Of a stretch of 64,000 nt of DNA, positions 47,301 through 59,481 are shown piece after piece. This DNA is from Linnemannia elongata (lineage: Eukaryota; Mortierellomycota; Mortierellomycetes; Mortierellales; Mortierellaceae): assembly GCA_036320915.1 (NCBI GenBank), contig JAXBDG010000003.1, positions 868,001 to 932,000 of the forward strand, in the 5' to 3' direction. The position numbers were made by a program, and so were the translations under genes. The notes under the pieces are model-generated. The model was given only the letters and a program-made list of their open reading frames with translations. It made no database searches and was not told the origin of the DNA. Position 1 is the stretch's first letter. Each line of letters begins with the position of its first letter.

Positions 47301-49078
47301 CTCGCGTCCGTCCGTCCGTCGAGCAAGGGTAAGTGTAAGTTTCATGCAGATTCATCAACAAAACGGTAAGAAAACAAAATGTACCATTGGGATTTTCAAA
47401 GATCTCTTGGATATCGTGAGGAATGAGGGGTGGATAGGTACGGGAAAGGGCTGTTGTGAGTAGACCTCCGACGGTATCGACGCGCAGGGCCTTGATGGAG
47501 AAGAGATGGCTCTTCTTAGGGTTCTTTAGCAGACTGAGTAATGCCTCGACTGAGGGGCTGTAAAAGGCGTTCCTGAAAAGGTACTTGTGCTTCAATCCTA
47601 TTTTCATGAGGCAAAGTTGTAGGTGGGAGATGATGTTGCATGGTGTCAGATATGCGCGAAATGTACACAAAAAAAAAAAAAAAAAGATCTAGATGCAACA
47701 GTAGAGGGCATCGCTATTCCTTCGGGTGGATAAGGGGTGAAAGACGATAAGGCCCACAGCAATCATGACGATGGCACGGTGCACATGGGCTTACAGCGCG
47801 AATGAAAAGACAAAAAACAGGCTAGTCCATATACAGCACAATCGCGTATGTGTCTGATGTGTGAGAGCATCAACAAAAAAGCAACAAGTGAAGAGCACCA
47901 ACATGATGGAGGCATGCCAGAGAAAGGATTGGGTAAGGCAGCAGCAGCAGGGTTATGGAATGAGTGGAGTGGAGTGGAGTGGATGAGAAGGAAAGTGCGA
48001 GATTGGAGCAAAATAATAAATAACAAAATCATTAACATACCTCGTAGCTTGATCTCGTCGATACAGCTCATGATGATAGCGCGGCTAACCTCGATCGGCA
48101 TCAGATCGATCTTGGTGATATCGACTACGCATAACAAACATCCATTCGAGCATACGAAGTGTCAGCAGAGTGAAGGAGTATGGAGTGGAGAGTGAATGTA
48201 GGAGGAAGAGAGAAGGAAGTAAGTAAGAGAGGAATGATAATCGAGAGAGCATTAGAGAATAAGAAGAGTGAGAAGAGCGCGATCAGTTTTCTGTAGTCTA
48301 GAAAACTCCTCCCATAAAAAAGGCTTGTTAACGTGGCTCTAGACATCTCTTCGTCTCTTGTGTTGTATCGCTTTTATTCATCGTGAAAAAAAGGAGAGAG
48401 CATTACAAAAACGGGCTTTGCAATTCCTGCGCTTCTTTGAAGCACCGGATTGCCAGCCGCAATATAAAGTGCCAGTTAACCTTATGTTTGTAGCAGCAGT
48501 TCCATAATCCCACTCACTCATGTTCTTTCTTCTCTCTTTTCGTTCGTTCGCTCTCATATCATTTCAGAGCAAGGAAGAAAAAGAGAGTGTGCGTAGTGTT
48601 ATTTACCTGGTTGAAGGGCTCCAGGTCCAATGGCACCTCTGGTTCGCTCGGTAGGGAATAGAGGCAAAGCAGCCTTCTTTTGTTGCTCCTTCAACTTCTG
48701 CTTTTGTTGCTGCCTCAATTGCTTCTGCTGCTTTTGCGCCAATTTCTGTGCCGCAAACTGCTTCCGAAGATCGACGCTCCCTACCCCTGCTGATTGTACC
48801 ACCCTGCTGTTGATGTTATTGGTATTGCTGCGCGAGGGAAGTCCCATGGATGCCGGCCGGCTGAGAGGATTATAGGTACCAATAGTCTGTTGGTATCCGA
48901 TCGACTCGATAGTGGCGAAGGATTCCCGCCGGCTGATTATGGATTGTTCATAGGGCGTGGGTGATTCGGATGTGGTGGTTGTTGTGAAGGAAAAGGAGGA
49001 GAACGGTCGGTTGTGATATTTTTGATGTTCCTGAAACGTACCAAACGACTGGAGTGAACTCCGAGTTGTCAGTGCCAT
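44337..49078 (-). CDS. Msb1/Mug8-type RhoGAP-like protein
   Basis: Four exons, 49078-48607, 48124-48041, 47597-47385 and 47182-44337, give 1204 residues. A Ser/Gln-rich N-terminus of about 150 residues precedes a RhoGAP-like domain: IEVSRAIIMSCIDEIKLRG, FYSPSVEALLSLL, VGGLLTTALSRTYPPLIP and LPELNRYIFLEILDLCCELA, then SHSKLAIYPGSCCFGLEEY. The classical GAP arginine-finger context is not obvious, as in the Msb1/Mug8 class. The remaining ~900 residues are low-complexity, with a Lys/Arg/Glu-rich probable coiled coil (EAIQQRQQDKRRRKRAAKRA) and acidic Ser/Thr-rich ends. Yeast Msb1 supports Rho/Cdc42 signalling and cell-wall growth at sites of polarity; a similar hyphal role is inferred. The family call rests on remembered patterns. 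Confidence 0.68.
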
Positions 49079-49552
49079 TGTTTAAGATTATATATTTGCA
49101 AAAGTGTATGAGTGAATGAATGAAGAGTGGAATGAGCTGAATGAGAAAGCAAGGAAAGAATGGTGCTCGGTATGCGTTGTAAGGCCGTGTACGAGTGATT
49201 GAATGAGAAAGGGAGAGCGGGAAAAACAGCGTGCAGGTGTTGTTGTTGACAGGGGTTCAGGGAAGGATCAGGGTTATGGTGTGGATTGGTATGTTCCTGA
49301 GTTGATTGGGAGTGACGGGAGGTGATGGTGCCTGAAGAATAAGGCAAGTGATACAAAGTGGGCGAATTAAGTGACTGTAAGGACAGAGAAATGAAAAGGG
49401 GTGGGGAGACAGAGTGGAGTATGTGACAATGAATGAACTAAAGGGCGACGCGTTCCTGGAGGAGTGTGTGTATGTGTGAGTGAAGGAGGGGTGCGGAGGA
49501 TATGAAGGATGTGACAATGAAGAAAAATAAGAGTGTTGTCCAAAGAGAGAGA

Positions 49553-49597
49553 ATGAGTGTGAGAGAGATAGAGAGATAGAGAGAGAGCGAGCGAGAG

Positions 49598-49683
<86 letters not shown>
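49553..49683. repeat. Long GA microsatellite
   Basis: Imperfect GA/GATA from about 49553 and then a pure GA run of roughly 84 bases to 49683, the longest dinucleotide repeat in the window. It lies about 500 bases upstream of the Msb1-like start codon. The CT strand reads toward that gene. Length is likely polymorphic. Confidence 0.9.
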
Positions 49684-49686
<3 letters not shown>

Positions 49687-52600
49687 TAAGTGAATGGATA
49701 TGTTTGTGAGTGGAGTGGATGAGGAGAGTGGATGCGTTAAAAAGGGTAAAAGAAGGAAAGAAAAGAAGAAAAGAGAGAGAGAGGAAGAAAGAAAAGAAAG
49801 AAGTAACAAGCAACTCTATCGTTGTTGTTGTCGTTATTGTTTCTTTTGGCTTGATCAAGTGAAAATGAAAAAGTATTACAACAACACAGGCCAACAGTCA
49901 ATTCAATTGAACAAGTAATATAACAAGAAGACGGTTGTCGGTCGTTTGTCATTGCCGAGAGAGAGAGGAAGAGATGGTATGGTTTAAAAGTGGCGCTGGG
50001 GAACTAAGGAGATGTGAAAAACAGCCAGGGAACGACTAAACAGCAGAAAACAAACAAGGACGCAGCAGCAAGGACCAAGGACTAGTATAAGACAGTAACA
50101 TTAGTGGCTAGACCCAAGGGACCCTCTTCATCGTCCGACACTTGGGGTTGGACAGAGAGGGCAAAGGAATGTCCACTCCCTTGAGAGCACATTGTGAATA
50201 GAGGGGTCATACATCGGGAGGACAATAGGAGGACAATCGAGTCGCATCCTGTTGTCTGTCTCTCCTCCTGCTCACTGGTTTCTGTATGCAAAAGTGAACT
50301 GTGAAAGGTGGATGCTGCCACAAGAAAAAAAAATGGTGAGCACTCCCAATCCTCATCTCCACTCTAAACCACTCACTCTCATACTCTTATCCACTCACAC
50401 ATACTCATCCATCGCACTCCAAAAAGGCGCCGTGCTTACCTGCTTTGCTGGCTCATCATCAGAGCAAAATAAACATCATCCTATCACTGCCCATCGCCTC
50501 GTTGCCCAACAGACAACATACACAAGGACACCCAGGGAAACAGACTGCAGGGGTAGAGGAGCACGAAAATCGGACTCTTTGTACACTCATCGAGAAGTTG
50601 TTGATGTTGATGTTGTTTTTCTTGTCATTACTGTTGTACACACAACACATCCCATCCTTCCTTGTAGAGCCACGGCCATGGCGTCCACAATTGATTGCCT
50701 GAACTTCCGAGGAGAAAAGAACAGAGCATACATACACATATACAAATAATTAGTAACATCTACCAGACTACAACAACAACCACCAACTTGTCCATCGACC
50801 ATGATCTTCCCTTTCTTATCCCCATTTCCCCTATTATTCCTTTCAAACTTACCCTTTCTCCGAGACCACCTAGACCTGCTTCGCAACTCAAGGATTGGGC
50901 AAATGCAGTGCACCCAGAACAAAAAAAAAGATTTAGGAAACAGGCAGGGGCGCATGGGTACACGGGTATACGCCGCCGCGTGTGCCACTTTAACGTCAAC
51001 CTTTTTCTGGTCCCTTAAACGGCTCATTGTCGTCATCATTGTGACATCCATCCTTTTCCCCTTCGTCGTTGTCTCTAGTTTGTGCCTGGATACCTCTTTA
51101 TTCAGAAAGTGACCGGGCCCCCTCTTATACCCCTCCTATACCTTAGTATGGTTGTAGCCAAAGTTGATGCCGGTGACACAATCCTCCGGTCATTCTTCAT
51201 CCCTTTCCTTCCCTCTCTCTCACTCGCCCTCTCGCTCTTCCCGTTAGCATCCAGTCTAGGGCTGCATAAACGCACCTAAAAAAAAAGGTACGGTTCCTCC
51301 GTCAAGCGCACGAGAGAGACAGAAGGGACCTGGACTAGTGCCTGATCGTGAGGCAGGCACTTGGAACAAAGGAGAAGGGGTCTGTGGCATTTCGGTCATG
51401 TTCACATTTTCATTCTTGACCCTTCTTTGTCCTCAGTGCATTACCTGGCTGGTTTGTTTATGTTGTTTATTATGCATCCTTTTGTTTCTGCATGTCTTGC
51501 TTTTTTTTTTTCTTTGGACCAACAGCAACAACAAACCTGCCATGAGGCGTTTCCCCTATTCCAGTTGTCTTACTGTTTATTTTGTTTTGCTGTTCCTGAT
51601 GTTTTATTTCCCATTGTGTTTGTTTACAACGGCTCTGCTCTTGCTCTATTTCTAGAGAAAGGGAGGAAGAGCGAGAAAGACAGGGGAACCCTCAGATCGT
51701 TGCACAAAATAAAACAACAACAAAGACAACAACAACAAACTGCTGCTGGACGATGGAGGAGAGTGGGGTGCATGCACCAACCAGCGGGTTGCAAACAAAG
51801 ATACATTCAAGCTAGCTAAATCAGGCGTATTACCTAAGTGCGTGAACCAAAGTGCCAAAAAAAAAAAGGGTTGGAAGCAATTGAGGAAAACTGCAGGATG
51901 TCCCTCTTTCTCGTTGTTCATTTCCACAACTCCTTCACGACTTCATGCTTTTACTCTTCTTCATGAGCTATTCGCAATAATAACGTCATAGAACAAAGAG
52001 AACAAAAAAAAAACGTGGAGAGGGAAGATGGGAGAGGCGTCAGTCAAAGGTCTCGACTCTTTATTGATCTCGAAAGGTTATTCTAATCCCCGAGCGAGAG
52101 AATCAGAGTTACCACAAAGGTAACTTTCAACCTTTTGGAGTGCGTGGTGAGCAGTTTCGTTGAGCAACTACAGATAGCTTTCGTGTCGGCTCCATCTCTT
52201 ATAGCCAACGGCATCCTTATGGTCGATCAAAACAGGGTAAGGATTTAGTCTGATATGGGTTGTGGAAGATGAGGGTAACCCAAGACGGCAATTGCGCCTG
52301 CCGACTGCCATGCCTTCTGACACGAGGGAGGCAGGACGGGACTTGAGATGCCATTGATGATGTACACAAAGACTGGTCGGGCAAACAGACAAGCAGACAG
52401 AACTCTACTGGAACGACTTACACAACTTTTTTTTTATTCGGACTCGCAATTAAACATTCAGTCATTTCGCCCAGCTCTGAAATAAAAGTGAACATGACAA
52501 CGGATCAGGAAACAAAAAAAGCTTCTCAAAACAAACCCGACCTTTTTTCTTTGATTGCTCTCATAGACACACACTCTCTCTCAAGTGATTGTCCATCTCC

Positions 52601-53619
52601 TTCTGTAGTAATTTGTCATAGTTCTCCCCCTCACCCTCCCGCTCTCCCATGAAAAAAGTACTTGCATTTTCCCTTCCTTCCAATATGACGATGTACTTCT
52701 TACAGAGGCTACTGCTGTTTAAAAGTCAGAGAGTGAAATGGAATGTGGGAGGGAAGGATCTTCAAACTGCCCTTTTGTCCCTGCGTTTGCCCTGTCACTG
52801 CCACTTCCGCTTCCTAATGCCGTTTTACTAGTACGAAGGGTCGATATGCGTGCTAATGAAGTAGTGATGTAGCTCTTTGCAGGTACACAAATTAGACAGA
52901 AAAAAAAAACGTGCCTTGTGAAGGAGGGCGCAGTTCCAATCTTAAAAGTCCAAGCTGGCTACCAAATATTGGTGTATTGTCTCTGGTTTAACGTACTTTG
53001 TAATGGGATTTCTCCATTTTTGATCGCACTTCTTGTTTGTGAGGATGCGAGGGAGTTGTGAAAGTGCTCTCAAGTACCATTGGGGATTGATGCTCGACAT
53101 AAAAAAAATCGCATCACACGACTTCTTGAGGAGCGAAAAGATGGTGCCTGCTCTGGTACTTGCTTGCCTAAGCTAAGCAAAACAGGCCTTGGAGATGTTA
53201 ATATTGGGGGGACATATCAGAGGAATTCATCTTTTTAGCTCACAATTGTCAAACAGCATGCAACGATCCTCCTCCTCCTCCTCCTCCTCGAGCAGCCCCT
53301 GCCAGAATGCAAACGAGATGGCGCTCATTTCTCAAGCAGCTGGTGTTGATGCAGCTCAACCTGCATATTTAATTTTACGTTTCAAAAACATAAACAAAGA
53401 CATGAACAGCAGATCGTTTCTTGTTTATACTCCTCAACTATAGATGTCTATAAGAAGCAAACAAAAGAAAAGAAAAGAAATATGTATATACAAGATCCAA
53501 GAAAAGAACAAAGCAGGCTTGCCCTAAGCGAATGCATTGATCGACATTAGAATACAAAGGAGGCAAAAAAAAAGAAGCGCTTAGCAAAAGGAGGTACCTG
53601 GATTTTTTGTCGATCTTGA

Positions 53620-53793
53620 TTAATAGGGTCTCCCACCACGCTTCCGAAATGCCCCTATTAAAACCGCCTAGAGTTAAGCAATCAAGACCCAGATTCCCGG
53701 GTCATCACTCACTAAAACCAAGCATCAGTATTGCTGATCGTGCTAAACCCCGTTAGTTTCAGACAAATTGATCGATCATCGTCAATTAACCGC
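53620..53793. other. Inverted-repeat block, possible structured RNA or degenerate 5S-like sequence
   Basis: Contains a perfect 9-base inverted repeat (TTAATAGGG at 53620-53628 and CCCTATTAA at 53653-53661, 24-base loop). On the minus strand, 53793-53678 is a 116-base segment whose ends (GCGGTTAA and TTGATTGC) can pair over 8 bases with wobbles. It contains GTTTAGCACGATCAG and GATGACCCGGGAATCTGGG, which resemble parts of 5S rRNA. Spacing and several conserved 5S positions do not fit, and no T run follows directly. It may be a degenerate 5S copy, another structured RNA, or chance. Confidence 0.25.
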
Positions 53794-53890
53794 CAGTGAT
53801 ACCACTTTCAATCAATTTCTTAGGATGGTTCAAACGTAGTTTAATGTGCTAGAAATACAAGAGGGCTGAGTTGAAATAAAAGTGTGAAAA

Positions 53891-56800
53891 TCAATGAGGA
53901 ACCCATCGACCCTTCTCGCCAAGGGTTGCTAAACGCGCTTCAATCTCGCGTTCCCGTCTCCGCAGGTCTTCCCTGCGTCTATGTTCTTCCTCGACCTGCT
54001 GTGGGGTTGCACCCACATTGTTCAAATCGACTTCGTCATCAAAGTGCGGCAGATCTGCTGGTAGTCGGCGTTCGTCAAACGGCCCGACATTTGATTCAGG
54101 ACTCCTCGCAGACACCGGAGATATAGCCCCTGAGCCTCCTCCTCCCCTGTCAGGGTCAATTCCGGATCCATTGAAGGGCATAACTATCGACCCAGTTCTT
54201 GATCCAGGCTGGGACATTGGGTTAGAGCTGACTCTTTCCAGTGGGCCACCTCCTCCTTCTATCAATCCTGTTCCTGATCCACGTTCAGAACCGCTCCTGG
54301 AAACCGAACGTGAACCGGGAAGGTTCCGGACAGGGTCGTCAAAGATGGTCATCAAAACAGAACCCGGTCGGGACGACTGTCTAGAACCTGCCGGAGACGG
54401 GATGGCACTGTTGTTTCCAGACCGTGGGTGGTTTGAAAAGAGCGATAGTGGCTGCGAACTCGTAGGTCGAAGCGTGTACTGGCGGTCGTGGTCATCGTCA
54501 AACAAGGCCGAGGGGATGGTCTCTGGGCTGGTCACACCAGCTGGTTGAGCAGCCGATCCATGACGTGATCCGATGCGTGATCCCGGTCTGGACTCTTGGC
54601 CGCATTTTGATCCGCCTCTTGAATCTGGTGGATCACCCTCGGCAAAAGGTCCACGTCCAGCGCCTTCTCCGCCTCCAAGGAACAGTCTATCTGGGTTGAA
54701 TGGCAAAGCGGCTGCGGGCAGCTCGGCATCCATGGCAAGCAAGGTCGGTTCCCGCACGACAGTCACCAGACCGCGAGGTTGTGGCAGTGGCAAAGTGGCG
54801 TCCGATTCTGTCTCGCTGCGAGGTCTATTCTGTGAGTAATATTCATCGCCCTGACCCATCTCCTCCGGTTCGTCCGTCAAAGGTATATAGGCTACCTCAT
54901 CAGGCGCAATTCCGTCGCGGTGAGTCTTAAGCTCGCTCAAAGCAGAGTCCAAAATCGCTCCTTGCGCCATGTTGGATTGCTTTGTCGGGTAATCTTGATG
55001 TACGTAATCCGGCGTTCCATGCGTAGGAGTGGTAACTCTTGTCGCCTCGCTGCTATGGCTCTCCCTTGACCTATCCGTGCTTGGGCCGGCATCCGGCATG
55101 CCCTGTACCGACGACTTGCCGACATAGTTGAAGTTGGGTCCTTCAAGCGTTCCTGCATCTTCCGCAATCCAGTTGTGAACATCGTTCTGGGATGGTCCCC
55201 TTCGTCGACCGCCCATTGTGTGATCCCAGCTGTTGGATCTCATACGAGCAATAGGAGACGTTCCAACGATTGGGGTCTTCCCGTGTGGTCCTAATGTCGA
55301 AGGGCCTTCTCCAGCGTTCTCGGGGACAGCTGGCCTGAAGACATCCATAATAGAAGGAATGTATCCTGTCGTCATATCATCCTCCCGGTCCCCGAATCGG
55401 TCTGGTCGGCTCTGACCCCTTCGCTGACTGGGATGATTTCCTGCGCTGCGGATGCTTCCCTTCGGCGAGTCGAACTTAATTAGCGGCTGATGCTGGAGCT
55501 GATGTGTTTGGACAGTGTTGATGGGTTGACCATTGCCTGGGCCATAAATATTGTCGATATTGGTTCCACCCAGGTCGCCCAACGGTTGTTGATTCCGGGG
55601 AAGGGTTTCTGAACGTGTCAGTCCTGCGAGGTCACGGCGTCCGATGGTTCCATAGTATCCGACGGTTCCATATGTATATCCGGCAGGATCTGCGCTCATA
55701 CTGCCGCCGCTGGGTCCAGAGATCGAATCGGCCATGCTCGATGATCCCCCAATGGTCTTTTGATGCGGCATGCCCTTGGTGTCGATAAACATAATGGTGG
55801 TTGGTAATGAGTGGGTCGCGTAATATTCAGCCTCCAACATTTGTTTCCTTTCCTTGGCTGATACCATGAGGACTCTACCGGTAGAGCCCTTCCTGTTGGG
55901 ACGGCTTCGCTGAATGGATGCTTGCTGGGAACGGTCTCCGTCCTGACTGCCGTCAATGGCCATGCTGGGCATTCCAGAGGTACTGTTGTTTTCCAGAGGT
56001 TTTCCTTCCTGATCCACCAGTATAGATTGGCCAGAGTCTCGACGTTGCATGTTCTGTTGGTGATGAAGCCACTTGAGACCCTCCAATCCCAAAATTCCAC
56101 TGCGAGTTGTGAGAGGCGCGTTGGGATCCTCGTTCCTCTCCCATCCGTACATGTCGTCGTCGTTGTCGTCATCTTGATCGTCAACAAGGTGGATCTGAGA
56201 AGCCATGGACTCGGAGGACAGTGAAAGGATGTAGGCAAAAACTGAGAGACCCACAAATACGTAGACGTTCCAGAACTCGATCGACCCAGGTTGCTTGGGC
56301 ACATAGTCTCCAAATCCAATTGTTGTCAGTGTGACAAACTAATAAGTGAAATAAGAGAATTTTGCAGTTAGCATATGTATTGACTCTGTCCCACCATCGC
56401 TCTGTCATTTCAATAGGAACCAACTCTTTTTGCCTTACACAAAAGTATAAGGACTCGAGATAAGTCCAAGGTTCGAACGCGCAAAAGACTCCTGCTCCTC
56501 CGAACCACATGACGATCCAAATGAAGCCCATTCTGACTATCATCTTTCGCTTGACAACCATTTTGACACGCTGCTCCTCCTCAAATCGCGCAATAGGAAA
56601 AGGGATATCCTTGGCTGACATGCGTGTTTGAACGCGGGTCAAATGAGCTGGCTTGGAGAAGCGATCAACAAGACGCCACTGGAACTGTTCGATCACAGCG
56701 TTGCGGAGCGAGACAACGAAGAATCCGAGAGAACTGATACCCAAAAGACCGTAAAAGAAAAAGATGGCTTGGCCAGCAACGGTCTTTGGACTCAAATTAC

Positions 56801-58044
56801 CATATCCTACAATACAACATAATCCAAGAAAAGTGTCAGTATGACAGCAATGACAGAGTGTGTCCACTTGAGAATGAAAGGCATATAGATGGTCCGTTCA
56901 CATACCGATTGTAGCAAAAGACACAATGCAAAAATTGACCGCTTCGTCAAAGGTCCAGCCCTCCAGGGCCGAGTAGATGGCAGCGCCGATAATGATAACG
57001 ATGGTCATAACAAAGGACGAGATGATAAGAGCCTTCAATGTGGCCGATAGTCCAGCGGAGGGAAACCCTCGCCACCAGTCCACTGTGAGCATGAGGGCGA
57101 CAATGGACGAGAAGAGCACTGTGATGACACAGGCTAAGAAACCGTGCGAGAACTGTGACCCATCTGGCAGCGAGTGAGTGCTGAGAAAGGACGTCAAAGC
57201 TGCGATACAAAAGATGGCTAATTTGAATGAATCCCGCATGATGAGAGCGTATGTATCAATGTGGTTGGTTACCAAGAAACCAAGGTACATTTTGCAGCGT
57301 AATAATATATGAGATGACGGAGGAGGGGATCCAAGGTTAATGCAGCTGACCACGAATGCTGCAAGAGCAAGATAAAAATATGAACAACAGGCACACATGC
57401 CATAACAACTATAATAAAAAGGAAGAAAGGTGCAAACATTGGCCTCAGGGGTTGGACCAGGCAGGGAGAGAGTTTTTTTTACCTTCAAGGTAGGCCGTAA
57501 CGACAGGGATCTGTCGCAAAAAGGTGAACTTGTCGAGGATGCGCAAGGTGACTCCAAGACAACTCAGCATCGTAAAGGCGATCGCGCAGGCCAAGAACGA
57601 CTTTTCGAGACTACCGATCTCTGCCGTCCGAATAGGATCCTCGGCGCCCGATCGAGGGATGATCCAGACAGGGTCAGCCAGACAACGTACGACTGTCAAG
57701 ACGGTGTAGGCTTGTAGTGTGGCGATGGTGAGATATGGGCCGACTTTTTCGAGCTTTGGATGAGGTAGAGAGCGGGCGAGAATGGGTTGGCTGAGGGCCC
57801 GTGGGCGTTCGAAGGAAGGGGTGCTGCCAGCAGCGCCTCTGTTGTTGATGGGGTTGTTTGTGGGGATTGAGGGGTCGCTGTTTCCACCACCGCCACGGCC
57901 ACCTCCCGCAGGATAAGCGGCATCGTTGTTAAGGCTGATTCTGGGCGAGATATCCTGGTAGACACCCCCTCCGCTGGGACTATTGACTCGCGGTTCCGGG
58001 CGCCGAAAGTTGAACGTTAGATCTGACAGAGGCGGATTCCACAT
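53891..58044 (-). CDS. TOK-type two-pore outward potassium channel
   Basis: Exons 58044-57483, 57199-56906 (or 57358-56906), 56806-56439 and 56338-53891; about 1223 residues with the shorter exon 2. Eight membrane spans and two pore loops match the fungal TOK architecture. Spans 1-4 lie in exons 1-2 (e.g. FLACVITVLFSSIVALMLTV), then LIISSFVMTIVIIIGAAIY. Pore 1 filter is ATIGYGN, split by an intron. Next come IFFFYGLLGISSLGFFVV and MGFIWIVMWFGGAGVFCAF; pore 2 is TLTTIGFGDY, also after an intron, then span 8 VYVFVGLSVFAYIL. A cytosolic tail of about 760 residues follows, rich in Ser, Gly, Arg and Pro with repeated SRxGS units, so phosphorylation control is likely. Role: plasma-membrane K+ efflux and membrane potential. 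The two exon 2 acceptors are in the same phase, so the choice changes only 53 residues. Confidence 0.9.
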
Positions 58045-58440
58045 GGCAACCGATGCTGCTCTTGCAGGTGTTGGTTGTAGCTGTTGTTGTGCTGCTATGG
58101 TCGTTGCTGTAGGTCGTTACCGAGGGTGGGTATCAAGGAGCGATCCTAATATGCGCTGCCTGGCATATGGGTTGTGCAAACGATTTTTAATTGCGATTTT
58201 TTTTATGTTTGGTTGTGACACAGGAGGGGAAGGAGAGATTGACAAACGTGGGAGCAATCGTTGGTCGACGGAAATGGAGATGTGGGATGGCGAGGAAGAA
58301 AGTAAGGAGCAAGAGGGTGATTGTAGGAGAGAAATGGAGGAACGAGAGAGAAAGAGAAGGAGGGAGAAGGGAAGGTACTATGGGTGGGCGAGTCGAATGG
58401 ACAAGTGGCCGAGGTTGTTGATTGCTTGTTGGCTGATGAA

Positions 58441-58478
<38 letters not shown>

Positions 58479-59309
58479 TAAGACAGAGGGCAGTAGTGGA
58501 GACGAGGTGAAGAGTTAAGTGGATGGGTCAGAGGTGATCAAAGGTGGGCTGGAGGGGGAGTGAGAGTGGACACGAGAGAGTGGAGAGAAGTACGAGAGAA
58601 CAAAAGAGACCAAGAAAGGTGAAGGGTCCAAGCGGAGAGGATGATTTGTGGGATATGAAGAGTGGGAAATGAAAAAGGAAGAGACAAGATAAGAAGAGGG
58701 AAAGAAAAGAGGAGAAGACGAAGAAATGAAGACCGGAAAACAATCACAGAAAGAGAAAGGCCAGGGTGAAGGTGAGCGTGAGAGTGGGGGTTGGGGTGGG
58801 TAAGTTTGTCGATGGGGACACAAAGAAAAAAAAAGAACAAAACCTTGAAAAATGAATCACTGCAGCGGAACAAGGTATGCAACAAATGATTGCATAGTGC
58901 ACCGCAGACACCCACAAAACGGCAGTAGAAGGGCCGTGGGACAGACATCCGGTTCCCAGACAGCGACGATTGACACAGCGCCATTATCACTCCCCTTCTC
59001 GGTTCCTCTGGGTTCGAATTATCTTCCTTTTTTTTCTTTTCTCAGGTGTAGTTCCTTTCATATACCTTCTTACCTTTTTCCTTCCTCCTCCCTTTTTCTT
59101 CTGTTGTTCGGCGTTCTGATCCTTCATTCTGCCGCCTCTCATTTTTTTCTTCTCTGCTTTCCCATTCTATTTGGTGGCGCAATGATGCATGTCACGTGAA
59201 ATGCTTTTCAGGGGAGTCCTCAAAAAGCGAATAAAATCATAAACGATCGCCTTTGCACCCATCACACAACCTCCCCACCCATCTTCTAGTGCATTTCTAC
59301 AAACGCGCC
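58045..59309. promoter_or_regulatory. Divergent intergenic region (TOK channel / NELF-B)
   Basis: About 1.26 kb between two divergent start codons. It includes a 32-base A run (58442-58473), a purine-rich stretch to 58760 and a T/C-rich leader toward NELF-B (59025-59180). Both promoters should lie here; no factor site is assigned and no gene is seen. Confidence 0.5.
58442..58473. repeat. Poly(A) tract, 32 bases
   Basis: Uninterrupted A run on the + strand about 400 bases upstream of the TOK channel start codon (T on its sense strand). Confidence 0.85.
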
Positions 59310-59448
59310 ATGGAAGACCAACGACTTCTCGGACCCCGCGCAGGCGAAAAGATTCGCGACATGCTTGTCAAGCAGAAACCTGGCATGGCCATTAGGCAAA
59401 TCCAAGAACGCAGTGGTCTAAATCATAACAACCCAACCCAACAGGCAA

Positions 59449-59481
<33 letters not shown>

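Larger units (their letters stand above)
49079..53890. other. Long gene-poor region upstream of the Msb1-like gene
   Basis: About 4.8 kb between two genes on the minus strand, so it should contain the Msb1-like promoter and the TOK channel 3' end. It holds a long GA microsatellite (49600-49683), a CTC repeat near 53264-53290 and the inverted-repeat block at 53620-53793. Open frames here are short and C/T-repeat driven. I see no protein gene I can support. Confidence 0.5.

Noticed and set aside
49367..49894. Leu/Ser repeat frame over the GA microsatellite
   Set aside because: Translation of pure CT repeat; not a gene.
53620..53793. Hammerhead ribozyme or tRNA pair in the inverted-repeat block
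   Set aside because: The CTGATGA and GAAA core needed for a hammerhead is absent and no tRNA cloverleaf can be drawn; only a weak 5S-like reading remains.
58990..59060. GGTTCGAATTATC as a possible tRNA B box
   Set aside because: No A box or acceptor stem can be placed at the right distance, and the T run after it is part of a T-rich leader.
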